IMG/VR virus record: IMGVR_UViG_3300046665_000091
Location: 1 to 37,802 of that record
Strand: one strand, 5' to 3'
Source: a virus
DNA length: 37,802 nt
The notes under the pieces were generated by a model. That model was not told the origin of the DNA. It worked only from the letters and a program-made list of their open reading frames with translations, and ran no database searches. Positions within the stretch are counted from its first letter, which is position 1. Every line of letters begins with the position of its first letter. The position numbers and the translations under genes are program-made. Positions 9,111-17,485 of this stretch are shown one piece after another.

Positions 9111-12100
9111 TTATCTTCTCTTATTGCCAGCGGCTGGTGAAGAACCGTAACGGCCTTCAATAGCTTTATTAAGGCTAGTACCACCCTTGGAAATATCTTT
9201 GGCCACACCGTCTTTAATTTGTTCAAGTAGAACATTAACATCCAACGAACCATCTGAATTTTGTTTCGTTGAAGTTGAGGCGTTAGCATTAGTTCCGTTA
9301 TTTATAACATTCAAATTAATTTTGGGCTGAACAAAAACAGCTGAAGACGAAGCTTGAACCGCACCGCTGGCTTGGACGCCTAATGAACCATCAGCTGCTC
9401 TTTTAAGAGGCATAATCGCTTCAGGTCCAGCCTCACCCATTAAGCCAGTTCTATTTCCTGACATTCCAAATGTGGTAGGAGAATTTACTATACCATTGTT
9501 TGAACCATTTGTCAAGCCCCCGTTAGCAAAAGCAATGAGTTTTCCTGAATTAAATGCTCCACCATTGGCAAAAGTCATTGGAGTTGAAATAGCCGACATG
9601 CCGCCGCCAAGATCAAATCCACCTAATGAACTTGAACCGCCGCCGAACATACCACCAAAAGCACCAGACAATGCTTTGATGATCGGCTGAATCACTGTGT
9701 AACGAATAACGATTCTAGCAATATCACCTAAGATACTCTGAGCCAAAGATTTGAAATCCATTTTACCTGTTGTTACCCAACTCGTCAAAGCATCCTCAAG
9801 ACCGTTGAAAGCATTGGAAACAGCGCCAGCAACATCCGTAGTGAAATCCTCAGATGTTTTAGTTAGATCGGTCAAGCCTTTATTGATACCCGAAATCCAT
9901 GGAGAACTACCACCTGAAGCAGCTTCAGAATATTGCTTCTTCAGGCGAGTCAATAGCTCAGTGTATTCCTGAAGATTACCAGTGTTGGCAAATTCTTGAT
10001 CAAGGAGTTGCTTCTTCTGAGTAAACTCATCAAGTGCCGTTGTTGACGGCATCAATTCGTTTCTTAGTTTCTCAAAATCAGAAGTGAAGGCGGAAGAACC
10101 CGGAAGAACGCCGCCGTACTGATCCCTAAGTTCAGCAAGGCCTTTGTTATACTCAGCCTGTGTTATTTGACCCTTCTTGAGTTGTTTCTCAAGAGCTTCC
10201 TGTGCTTTATTATACTTTATAGTATCTTTCGCAGCACCGTCAAGATACGAAGAAGCCGCACCTCCGGTATGGTCTACCTTTGGTTTACCGCCATTAGCAA
10301 TATCTTTTTGTGTCTTGATTAAGTCCGTTTGCATCGCGGTCAATGCGGCAACTTGATCCGGCGACTTGCTTTGAACCTTTTGAAGAGCAGCTATATCATC
10401 TTTTAATTGAGAAACTTTACGAGAGGCTGAAGTTGCTCCTTCAGCGTATTTTTCAATACGCTTGTTGAAATCATCAGCTGCGTCGTGTCGTTTCGTAGCG
10501 GTTTCTACAGCCTTGACAGAAGTGCCAATTTGGTCATAAGTCTTTTTTAATTGTTGACCAGCTTGAGCAATGGCTTGGATTGCACCAGCAGGATCATTCT
10601 TTGCAGATTCATTGATTGTCTTTACCATATTTTGATAAGACTCATCAGCCTTCTCGTACTGTTGCGAAAATTGGGCCGCAGCCTTGGATCGATTCAGTTC
10701 TGCGATAGCTTGATTCGCTTTACTAGCCGCGCTGGCCACTGCTTCAGCCATGCCACCAGCTGCTGACGCAACACTGTTCATCACAGCAACTGCGTTAGCC
10801 GATGACATATGATTCATTACACCTTGAATTAGTTCAAGTTTCTGAGCCGCATTGAGAGCTTCACCTTGCGCCGACGCAAGAACGTTTTGCAGTTCGATAA
10901 AACCTCTAGCCAATTCGGCAGTGTTACCGTCTTCAAATTTCGAACTTGCGATTTCCATGACAAACTGATTATATGATTTGCCGGTCTCGTCAAGATATTG
11001 TTTAATATTCTGAAGTTTAGTGGCTAATTGATCATACTCTTGTGTGTTTTGTCCGCCAGTCAAGGATTGGTCGGTTGATCTGCGCAGAAGCTCAAATTGT
11101 CCGCGAGCCTCTTCCACTCGCTGAGCCACGTCTATTAGCTCAGTCTTTAGTTTTTGCTGCTCCGTGACGATCTGAGACGCAGAAAGAGCCTCTACAGATT
11201 CTCTATATCGGTCCATAGCTTCTTTAGAAAACCTAATTACTTCCGTGAATTCTTTCGCGCTCGAACTAGATGCATACCAAGACGCAGCTAGAATGCCTAG
11301 GCCAATGATTAGAGCACCTACTGGACCAGAAGCAAGACCAGCAATTGCGCCGCCAGCGCGTCCAAAAAGTGATACAGCAATGGAAGCTTCTGACGCGGTT
11401 GTAGCAACGCCGGTAATGGCATATTTTATTAAATTTAGATTAGTTACCCAAGCTGTTCCGCTAGCAATGCTCCCTAGAACCATTGAGGCGAAACTTTGTA
11501 AAAATCTAGCAATATTAAGGGCGAGCAATACCTTTAGACCGTTAACTACAGTGTCAACGTGCTTGATCAGGAACGAGAATGCCGAACCTAATGCTTCAAT
11601 AGCCTTACCAGAACGTTCGCCAAATTTATCAGCAAACTCCAAAAATTCAGGTGATGAGATTGAATCTTTTACTTGTTCAATTGCCTTAGCTAGAGATGCC
11701 ATAGCACCACCTTGACCAACGGCGACTTCTAGGTCATAAACCGCGTTCTGCAATAGATTAAACTGCGCCGTTGAATTCTTCAACGCGCTCTGAAGTGATC
11801 CACCATAAGTTCTTTGAATTTCAGCTGCGAATTTAGGCAAGGCATCAGAAGAAAGAATTTCACCCTTCTTAAGCATATCTTGTAGTTCAGCAGTTCCTAC
11901 ACCTAATGCACGAGCCATTAAGTTAACGGAACCCGGTAATTGCTCGCCCAACTGTCTACGAAGTTCTTCGGAAGACACAGTTCCTTTGCTCATCATCTGT
12001 TCAAGAGCAAGCAACGCAAGTTTAGTTCTATCACTTGAACGGTGCAATACTGTCATGGCAGTAATTGTTGCTTCGAAGATAGTTCTGGTTTGCTCAGTGG

Positions 12101-13403
12101 AAACGCCTGCCAATTTTGAGGAGATAGAAAATGAGCCAAAAGATTCTTGAATATCTTCTACACGCTGACCAAGGCGATTAGCCATGTCTTCGGTGTAGCG
12201 CATTTCTTCGCCGGTCTTGCTTAAGCTTCCCTCATTTACGGCCAGCAGTGTGCTTTTGAAAGCGTTGAAATTCGTGTTAGCGTCATAAATTGACTTGGAT
12301 AGTGTACCCAGCGTGATAGAGCCAATCAGGGTACGAAATACCGATGCGGCTTGGAACGTACCGCTGAAAGCATTCTCTAAGCCACGAAGGTTCGTTGTCA
12401 TGCCAGCGGCTTGACTTGAGAACTTTCCGCCGCCAATGTTGCTTAAGTTGGTGCGGAAATTATTTAGGAATTTATTAGCCATACCCGCTGCCATACCGAT
12501 CTTTTCGATATAAGCTGCGATCTGAGGGGCGTTGGTTGGTACTTTTAAATTGCCCAACATCTTGACGAAAGATTCGACATTCTTAATCTGAGCCGGTGTG
12601 GGGCCTTTGAAATTAGAGAAGGCCTGAGTAATGGCTGAGATAGAGCTTGTGCCACTGATCGGCTTAAAAGTCGATAGGGCTGAGAAAAGATCACGCAGGT
12701 TCTTAACGCTGGTAGAGCTAGGAGCTTTCATACCAGCTACAGCGCTACTTAAATTAATAATTCCTGTGATCAGCGAGCCATTGATGGAAGCTTTCGCGCC
12801 GCTGTTGTTCAGCGCGCTAAAGAAAGCCTTCATGTTGGAAACAGCTTTTTCAGAAGGGGCGCGGAACCCGCCTAGTGCATCACCTAATTTAGTAATGCCT
12901 GTGAAACTACCTGAGATGCGAAGCAGTGGAGCTACTTCTGAAAGAGAAGTGCCAAATACTTTTAAAGCTTCAATCTTTGAAGCACTTGGGACTTTGAATC
13001 CAGCCATGGCAGCGCTGATCTTGTTTACAGATTCAGCAAAGTTCCCACTAACATTAAAACTGTTTAGCAGGGCAGGAATAGATGTGGCAAATGTGTTGAT
13101 GTTTTTAAGCGCGGCAGGGCTAGGCGCTTTTAGATTTTTAAAAGCGTTACCAATGCTGTTAATGCTCTTAACAGCAGCCGGATTGATATTGATGTTGTTG
13201 AGTTTGCCTAAGTCTTTAGCGAGCTTAGTAAAGTCGCCGCCAGAGGCACCGCCCGCCATCAGTTTAGAGAAAGCAGCTTGGGCCTTGGCGTCTAGGTTGT
13301 CTAAACCTTTATTAATAGAAGAAATGGCCGAAACAAACTTTTTCGCCCCCGCTTCGGCGCGAGAGGCGTCAATTTCGAAGCGTAAGGAAAATGTATCGGC
13401 CAT
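9111..13403 (-). CDS. Tail tape-measure protein
   Basis: 1430 residues, the longest gene here. It sets tail length and is ejected with DNA. The N-terminus is helical and contains five ~44-residue repeats (about 92-311). A conserved tape-measure domain follows (about 355-560: SSEELRRQLGEQLPGSV, ARALGVGTAELQDMLKKGE). Then come hydrophobic helices (about 640-725), long coiled coils, and a Gly-rich C-terminal part with FANGGAF, FANGGL and GLMGEAGPEAIMPLKR, typical of siphovirus tape measures. The last 40 residues recur in the small protein at 2266-2517. The start overlaps the stop of the G-T frameshift product (TAATG), as expected for coupled tail-assembly genes. Confidence 0.96.
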   Translation of the reverse strand: MADTFSLRFEIDASRAEAGAKKFVSAISSINKGLDNLDAKAQAAFSKLMAGGASGGDFTKLAKDLGKLNNININPAAVKSINSIGNAFKNLKAPSPAALKNINTFATSIPALLNSFNVSGNFAESVNKISAAMAGFKVPSASKIEALKVFGTSLSEVAPLLRISGSFTGITKLGDALGGFRAPSEKAVSNMKAFFSALNNSGAKASINGSLITGIINLSSAVAGMKAPSSTSVKNLRDLFSALSTFKPISGTSSISAITQAFSNFKGPTPAQIKNVESFVKMLGNLKVPTNAPQIAAYIEKIGMAAGMANKFLNNFRTNLSNIGGGKFSSQAAGMTTNLRGLENAFSGTFQAASVFRTLIGSITLGTLSKSIYDANTNFNAFKSTLLAVNEGSLSKTGEEMRYTEDMANRLGQRVEDIQESFGSFSISSKLAGVSTEQTRTIFEATITAMTVLHRSSDRTKLALLALEQMMSKGTVSSEELRRQLGEQLPGSVNLMARALGVGTAELQDMLKKGEILSSDALPKFAAEIQRTYGGSLQSALKNSTAQFNLLQNAVYDLEVAVGQGGAMASLAKAIEQVKDSISSPEFLEFADKFGERSGKAIEALGSAFSFLIKHVDTVVNGLKVLLALNIARFLQSFASMVLGSIASGTAWVTNLNLIKYAITGVATTASEASIAVSLFGRAGGAIAGLASGPVGALIIGLGILAASWYASSSSAKEFTEVIRFSKEAMDRYRESVEALSASQIVTEQQKLKTELIDVAQRVEEARGQFELLRRSTDQSLTGGQNTQEYDQLATKLQNIKQYLDETGKSYNQFVMEIASSKFEDGNTAELARGFIELQNVLASAQGEALNAAQKLELIQGVMNHMSSANAVAVMNSVASAAGGMAEAVASAASKANQAIAELNRSKAAAQFSQQYEKADESYQNMVKTINESAKNDPAGAIQAIAQAGQQLKKTYDQIGTSVKAVETATKRHDAADDFNKRIEKYAEGATSASRKVSQLKDDIAALQKVQSKSPDQVAALTAMQTDLIKTQKDIANGGKPKVDHTGGAASSYLDGAAKDTIKYNKAQEALEKQLKKGQITQAEYNKGLAELRDQYGGVLPGSSAFTSDFEKLRNELMPSTTALDEFTQKKQLLDQEFANTGNLQEYTELLTRLKKQYSEAASGGSSPWISGINKGLTDLTKTSEDFTTDVAGAVSNAFNGLEDALTSWVTTGKMDFKSLAQSILGDIARIVIRYTVIQPIIKALSGAFGGMFGGGSSSLGGFDLGGGMSAISTPMTFANGGAFNSGKLIAFANGGLTNGSNNGIVNSPTTFGMSGNRTGLMGEAGPEAIMPLKRAADGSLGVQASGAVQASSSAVFVQPKINLNVINNGTNANASTSTKQNSDGSLDVNVLLEQIKDGVAKDISKGGTSLNKAIEGRYGSSPAAGNKRR
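12471..13130 (-). repeat. Five ~44-residue repeats in the tape-measure N-terminus
   Basis: Residues 92-311 hold five units that begin KAPS, KVPS, RAPS, KAPS and KGPT. Each is followed by a helix with a Leu/Phe pattern (NINTFATSI, ALKVFGTSL, NMKAFFSAL, NLRDLFSAL, NVESFVKML), a short turn, and a second helix ending in Gly-Phe or Gly-Met. Units 1-4 are 40-45 residues long. A weaker sixth unit may precede them (INPAAVKSINSIGNAF). A change in repeat number would change tail length. Confidence 0.8.
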
Positions 13404-14205
13404 TATTTATTCTTCTTTATTTTATTAGCAGCTTCGTCAGCCAATCTTTTCTTTTTGTCTTTTTCGTAATAATCTTCTATCCACAGATTATCCAAAAGTT
13501 TTACAAAATCGGAAAAGTCTATTCTCTTCCTATAATCATCAATGCCATATAATTGGCAATAGTGATTTATTTCAGAAAAAGAAATATGCATCGGGCCAGC
13601 CATTCCGGCAGGTCTTGATGAAGAAAGAGTTAAAAACCCTTCCCACACCCAATACAAATCCTCGAAAAGTTGTGGCCCTTCTTCTTGAACTTCCTGTACT
13701 TCTACAGGAAGTCCTTTTTCTTTTCTTACCTTAGCTATCCATTCATTATCTTTTTTGGAGATTTTATTATTGACTTTGGATAGTGAATAGTTAAGGTACT
13801 CTGTTAGTTTTTTTCTGCTTCAGCCTTGTTCTGGACCTTGAACGCGTCATCGTCCGTGACAAGCTTGGCAATTAGGTTGCGGAATTCGCGGTACTTGGTA
13901 AGCTGATCTTCAGCGGCCTTGACAGAGAAAGGAAGGACAGTCTCTTCGTCTTCTTCTGTGAAGCCTTCCCAATCAGCAACAATGGCCTGTGCCATCTGAG
14001 CGATCAATAGGCGTTCCTGATCACCCTGTGGAATGCCTTTGCCGGAACGCTTCATAGCGAGGTAAGGAGCTTCAAGAGCCTCACGGACTTCCTGTGAGCG
14101 CTTGCTCTGGAAAGAGCGAAGCTTGATGCGAGCCTTATCGCCAAGTTCGAACCACTTACCAGTTTCTTCAGATTCAACGTCGGTAGCAAATGTAGAGAAT
14201 TTCAT
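13403..14205 (-). CDS. Tail assembly chaperone G-T, -1 frameshift product
   Basis: The upstream chaperone (13804-14205) ends GCA GAA AAA AAC TAA. The heptamer A AAA AAC in the correct frame is a canonical -1 slippery site placed directly before the stop. After slipping, the -1 frame continues from CTA (13807) without a stop to 13403, giving 133+134 = 267 residues. The T part runs LTEYLNYSLSKVNNK... and ends in a basic KKRLADEAANKIKKNK. The frame between 13807 and 13657 has no ATG and no own start, so the T part needs the shift. The order G, G-T, tape measure is that of lambda and most siphoviruses. Both proteins act as chaperones that bind the tape measure during tail assembly. Efficiency is unknown. 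Confidence 0.88.
13804..14205 (-). CDS. Tail assembly chaperone G (zero-frame product)
   Basis: 133 residues, acidic and helical (KWFELGDKARIKLRSFQ, EGFTEEDEETVLPFSV). It is the in-frame product ending at TAA 13804, one codon after the slippery site. By position and size it is the lambda gpG equivalent, made in excess over the G-T fusion. I did not recognise a specific Pfam domain; the call rests on gene order and the frameshift signal. Upstream lies a terminator hairpin (14256-14289), so the gene is probably reached by read-through or an unseen promoter. Confidence 0.85.
   Translation of the reverse strand: MKFSTFATDVESEETGKWFELGDKARIKLRSFQSKRSQEVREALEAPYLAMKRSGKGIPQGDQERLLIAQMAQAIVADWEGFTEEDEETVLPFSVKAAEDQLTKYREFRNLIAKLVTDDDAFKVQNKAEAEKN
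13807..13813 (-). promoter_or_regulatory. -1 ribosomal frameshift slippery site A AAA AAC
   Basis: Minus strand codons GAA AAA AAC TAA contain the X XXY YYZ heptamer with both A- and P-site tRNAs able to re-pair after a one-base backward slip. The new frame reads CTA ACA GAG and stays open for 134 codons. Downstream sequence is AU-rich and I see no strong stimulatory hairpin. Confidence 0.88.
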
Positions 14206-14255
14206 GTTCGGGATTTCCTATGTTTTTAAATATTTCGGGTTATTAATTGAGACAA

Positions 14256-14289
14256 AAATGGCGGCGGCACCCGACAACCCCCGCCATTT
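14256..14289 (-). terminator. Terminator after the tail tube gene
   Basis: Nine-bp stem AAATGGCGG/CCGCCATTT (minus strand) with a G/C-rich 16-base loop and a T-rich run after it (TTTTTGT). It lies between the tail tube frame extension and the chaperone gene, so it would end most tail tube transcripts. Confidence 0.72.
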
Positions 14290-14316
14290 CCTATTAAGCC
14301 TCTTGGCTTAAATTTT

Positions 14317-14400
14317 TTAACTATTTGTCAGACCGAGAAGTAGCCCGAGAGGCGACCCTGTAGTCCCGCCGCCCCCGCCTGTAGGAGGCGAGACTGGATC
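14317..14400 (-). CDS. Probable +1 frameshift extension of the tail tube protein
   Basis: The tail tube gene ends TGC TCC TGA TCC. Skipping one base at TCC-TGA opens the +1 frame at GAT (14400) and runs 27 codons to TAA at 14317. The peptide is proline/threonine-rich, then five Gly, then SPLGLLLGLTNS. The same ending (TPIGLLLILTR, with a PVVNPPETSG linker before it) is found in the separate 65-residue protein at 17486-17683, which strongly suggests that this frame is translated. A GC-rich hairpin CGCCT-CCTAC-AGGCG lies 8 bases after the TGA and could stimulate shifting. A precedent is Listeria phage PSA, whose capsid and tail proteins use +1 shifts. The zero-frame read-through alternative gives an Arg-rich tail with no similarity. 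Mass spectrometry has not been done, so this remains a prediction. Confidence 0.65.
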   Translation of the reverse strand, partial: DPVSPPTGGGGGTTGSPLGLLLGLTNS

Positions 14401-16258
14401 AGGAGCAGACGTTACTCACGTCACTCCAACGGTCGATTTGGAACATCGTACCAGTGGATGCGTCACGGAAAGCAACGAATTCAAGTGGTTCAACAACGTC
14501 TTGGTCGATACCCTGAGCCGCAATGTTATCGCTTGAGAACTTAACAGCTGGTAGGGTGTACTTGTAAGTATTACCATCAACGTCAGTGAACTTGAAAGCG
14601 AGAGAAGACGTTTCGTGGTTGATGAAGTCGTCATAGAACGGGCTACCAGCTTCGAAATAAGCCGTAACAGTGCCGGTTAGGTTGAAACGGCCTGTACCGA
14701 TACCACGAGCGAACTTAGAACCAACGGCGGGCTGCTGACGCAGTGTAGCATCACCCTGAAGCGCGATTGACTGAAGTGCTGAAGAAAGTTCAACACCATC
14801 TTTTTCAATCGAACCTACGTTGGTCGTAGCGTTCATAACTTCAGTACCAGTTGAGCGAAGCGCAACGTAAGGAGAAAGAGCTAGTTTGGAAACGTTCGTG
14901 ATCTGACGCTTAGTTTCTTTACCTTCGAATGAATACGTACCGGTAACGATGGCACCTGAGCTTACGTCCATTGAGAACGAACCTACGCGTAGGCCGTTGT
15001 GAACGAAGAACTGGTTAACGTCGTTGTAAGCCGATTCAGCGCTGAAGCTCTGAGCCACGATTTGCTGGTGAGGCAGTGATCCGGTCCCGTCAGGGTTACG
15101 AAGCATTGAACCTTTAATAGTTACACCAAGTGTACCACCGTTAGCGTCTGTAGCAGGGGCTGGCGAAACTGTTAGAACATCGTCCGCAACAGAAAGGATT
15201 TTGAAGAAACCACCAGAAGCTAGGCCACCGCTGAAGTTAGTCGTAACAGCGTTGGTAGAAACGTCAGCAAGTGTACCACCAGTTCTACGAAGGTTCGTTA
15301 CAGTAACTGTAGCGGTAGACACAGTAGCCTTGGCCTGAAGACGACCATCAACACGAGCTTGGTTGATAGCAGCGGCAATGTTAGTCGCTGTGGCAGCACC
15401 AGAACCACCGAGCGTTACGATCTGATTACCAGCCGTTGCGCCACCGTCTGAAGACGTTTCGAAAACAACCTGATTCACGCCATCGTAAACCGTGAACGTG
15501 TCGTGGTTAGCAGCGTTGGTCGTGAAGTTAATCGTACCGGATTCTCTACCGGAAGCGTTATCTACATAGATGTTCTGACCGGCGACAAGATTGCCAGCTG
15601 CAATTGCAGCGGCAAAAGCATTTGTACCATTTGAGTCGATAGTAGAAGCGCCGCTAGTTCCGAAGCGAATAGCAGTGTTGTTGAGAATAATAACATCGTT
15701 TGCATCTTGAACCTTAGTAAAAGCAGTACCGGCTTCAACAACAGCTGTAGTTGTTGATACAGTAACTTGAGTTGCGCCGCCAGAAAAAGCAAGAGAAGCA
15801 ACCTGCACATACTTGTTATTCAGCGGGTTAAGAAAGCCCGAAGTCTTGAGACGGCGACCTACCACGAAGTAGTCACGGAAGTCTCCACCAGCAATCGAGA
15901 TGACGTTGTTCGCGGTCCAAGCAACACCAACACCTTTGAAGAAGTCAAACTCCATTGGGCGGCTCCAAAGGCCGAGCACGAAAGCTTGCATCAGAATGTC
16001 GTGAGAACCGGCGCTGAATTCGTAATTAATATCACCGCTTGTAGAGGCCGAAACTTCAACAACCGAGCTAACCATACGGTCGGCACGAAGTTCGTCAGAC
16101 GTGACGGTTTCTTTGGCCGCAGCGAGGGAGTGGGATGTGATACGAATTTCACGAGTCGCACCAGACGCAGGAGTCGTACCCCAAGTCAGGTTATTTTCTT
16201 GAATTAGGCGAATGCTATCGCGGTTACTATCAGCAAAGTTGGCCACTATTGTCTCCAA
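14399..16258 (-). CDS. Major tail tube protein with inserted domain
   Basis: 619 residues in the zero frame. The N-terminus (ENNLTWGTTPASGATREIRI, then TVTSDELRADRMVS and SGDINYEFSAGSHDILMQAF) matches the phage tail tube family with its WGT.P and S.E.R.DR signature. The matching C-terminal half begins near residue 385 (RNPDGTGSLPHQQIVAQSFS). Between them, about residues 185-345, is an extra region with SGTINFTTNA, DTFTVYDGVNQVVFE and AATATNIAAAINQA. This beta-rich module recurs in phage virion proteins and probably decorates the tube surface. The normal family length is about 300, so the gene is enlarged. It has its own promoter (16323-16351) and terminator (14256-14289), consistent with high expression. 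It ends in TGA at a likely +1 shift site. Confidence 0.88.
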   Translation of the reverse strand: METIVANFADSNRDSIRLIQENNLTWGTTPASGATREIRITSHSLAAAKETVTSDELRADRMVSSVVEVSASTSGDINYEFSAGSHDILMQAFVLGLWSRPMEFDFFKGVGVAWTANNVISIAGGDFRDYFVVGRRLKTSGFLNPLNNKYVQVASLAFSGGATQVTVSTTTAVVEAGTAFTKVQDANDVIILNNTAIRFGTSGASTIDSNGTNAFAAAIAAGNLVAGQNIYVDNASGRESGTINFTTNAANHDTFTVYDGVNQVVFETSSDGGATAGNQIVTLGGSGAATATNIAAAINQARVDGRLQAKATVSTATVTVTNLRRTGGTLADVSTNAVTTNFSGGLASGGFFKILSVADDVLTVSPAPATDANGGTLGVTIKGSMLRNPDGTGSLPHQQIVAQSFSAESAYNDVNQFFVHNGLRVGSFSMDVSSGAIVTGTYSFEGKETKRQITNVSKLALSPYVALRSTGTEVMNATTNVGSIEKDGVELSSALQSIALQGDATLRQQPAVGSKFARGIGTGRFNLTGTVTAYFEAGSPFYDDFINHETSSLAFKFTDVDGNTYKYTLPAVKFSSDNIAAQGIDQDVVEPLEFVAFRDASTGTMFQIDRWSDVSNVCS

Positions 16259-16322
16259 ATATTTTGTTATTGTTATTAGATGGGGCTTTTAGTGACCCAA
16301 ACTTTTATTAAATTTGAACTGC

Positions 16323-16351
16323 ATCATACTACAATTTTTAAAATTTGTCAA
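16323..16351 (-). promoter_or_regulatory. Sigma70-type promoter for the tail tube gene
   Basis: Minus strand TTGACA, 17-bp spacer, TATGAT. The spacer holds A and T tracts (TTTTAAAAATT). It lies 65 bases before the tail tube ATG, after the terminator of the upstream gene. Confidence 0.85.
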
Positions 16352-16378
16352 GAAAAATCTTCTTTGTACAGAAAATTA

Positions 16379-16403
16379 AACCCACTAAATTACTTAGTGG
16401 GTT
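16379..16403 (-). terminator. Terminator after the 347-residue virion protein gene
   Basis: Perfect 10-bp stem AACCCACTAA/TTAGTGGGTT with a 5-base loop, followed on the minus strand by TTAATTTTC. It separates the upstream gene from the tail tube promoter. Confidence 0.85.
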
Positions 16404-16435
16404 CAATCATTATCTTAAAAATTTAATTGTTCGTA

Positions 16436-17479
16436 TTATACTGATACGGTGTGAAGCGTGATGGTATAAACTGAAGCTGAGTTAGGGGTGTAAGCGCCGT
16501 TAGTTACGAGATAGCCGTACACATTGGCTGAGCTTAACTTCATCTGCTTGTTGATGTTAGTCACTTCGCAGTATAGAGTCGAACCTAGATCGGCTGGTGT
16601 TCCCAAATCGATATAACCAAGGAACGAAGCTCTGTCGCCAGAAGGCAAGTCCCAAGCAGCATTGTCAGCCAAAGCGGATGGAGGCGTGACGTTGTAGAGG
16701 TAAAGTCTAAAGTTCGTCATACCAGAAGGAATGGCAGAAACATCGATTTCTAGCTGAGCGCCAGTAATCATTGTTGTTGCACCTGAAACGCCTACAGTTG
16801 CAAAGGTGAGTGCAGCGGCGGTAGGGCCAACAACGTCGTTCGCGGTATAAGCCGTGGTGTCAGCTGGACGAGTCGCAGAAACAGCAACGTCGAAAGCTGA
16901 AGTGACTTGGTTGATCGGAACCGTGGCTTGGTCCGTAGCAAGAACTACAGATAGCGAGCCTGTGCTTGCCTTAGCGCCAATCGAAGTTGGAAGTAGAGCA
17001 ATTAGAGATGTTAAGCGTTGAGCCACGCGCTGTAAACGACCATTGAGACCGCTTGAAGCAGTATCGGAAGCTGGTGCGGTTTCAGTAACGATACCAAGTT
17101 GCGGGACTAGAACGTCATCAGTAGCAGTGGTTACAGCAAGTGATGCAGCAGCAGTCTTTGCGCCAAGCGAAGTTGGGAGCAATGCGATCAGCGATGTGAG
17201 ACGCTGAGCCACGCGCTGTAGACGACCGTTCAGGCCGCTTGAAGCGGTATCAGAAGCTGGTGCAGTTTCAGTAACAATACCGATCTTAGCTTGCACGTCA
17301 TCATCGCTGGCGATAGTGACTGGAAGCGAAGCCGCTTTGTTGCCCTGACCCAAAGTAACATCAGTGGCAGTGCCATCTGGACCTACAGTAAGTTTGACAC
17401 GTTGAATAAGTACGCCGCCTACGTCATCGGCACCGATTGTAACGCCTGTTCCGGGAGTTACTGTGATATTATCAGCCAT
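16436..17479 (-). CDS. Putative virion protein with two identical-type 42-residue repeats
   Basis: 347 residues. Two copies of a segment (residues 67-108 and 129-170) read GIVTETAPASDTASSGLNGR, then LQRVAQRLTSLIALLPTS, and are almost identical in protein but differ at many third codon positions. The motif NGRLQR.AQRLTSLIALLP is common in structural proteins of many phages, often near tail fibre or tailspike genes. The C-terminal ~150 residues form a beta-rich domain (MTNFRLYLYNVTPPSALADN, SFLGYIDLG). Start ATG 17479 has the good SD GAGGTAA, in which the TAA is the stop of the preceding 65-residue gene. Likely a head-decorating, collar or tail-side protein; no specific function can be assigned. 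Confidence 0.8.
   Translation of the reverse strand: MADNITVTPGTGVTIGADDVGGVLIQRVKLTVGPDGTATDVTLGQGNKAASLPVTIASDDDVQAKIGIVTETAPASDTASSGLNGRLQRVAQRLTSLIALLPTSLGAKTAAASLAVTTATDDVLVPQLGIVTETAPASDTASSGLNGRLQRVAQRLTSLIALLPTSIGAKASTGSLSVVLATDQATVPINQVTSAFDVAVSATRPADTTAYTANDVVGPTAAALTFATVGVSGATTMITGAQLEIDVSAIPSGMTNFRLYLYNVTPPSALADNAAWDLPSGDRASFLGYIDLGTPADLGSTLYCEVTNINKQMKLSSANVYGYLVTNGAYTPNSASVYTITLHTVSV
16970..17281 (-). repeat. Tandem protein repeat with synonymous divergence
   Basis: Copy 1 is 17156-17281 and copy 2 is 16970-17095, separated by 60 bases. The encoded 42 residues are identical except for one Leu/Ile, while the DNA differs mostly at third positions (for example GGGAGCAATGCG against GGAAGTAGAGCA on the plus strand). 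This argues for selection on the protein motif rather than recent duplication. Confidence 0.85.
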
Positions 17480-17485
17480 TTTAAA

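Noticed and set aside
11245-11715. 156-codon plus-strand ORF opposite the tape measure
   Set aside because: Antisense shadow of an Ala-rich region, no SD, no family.
12631-13428. 265-codon plus-strand ORF opposite the tape measure
   Set aside because: No SD, low-complexity Ala/Leu product; it is the antisense shadow of the repeat region.
13403-13657. Separate 84-residue gene with TTG start
   Set aside because: The frame stays open upstream to the A AAA AAC site and has no RBS at the TTG. It is the T part of the -1 frameshift product.
14322-14401. Simple TGA read-through of the tail tube gene by the UCA tRNA
   Set aside because: The zero-frame extension (25 codons) is Arg/Ser-rich with no similarity, while the +1 frame matches the 65-residue protein. 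Kept only as an alternative.
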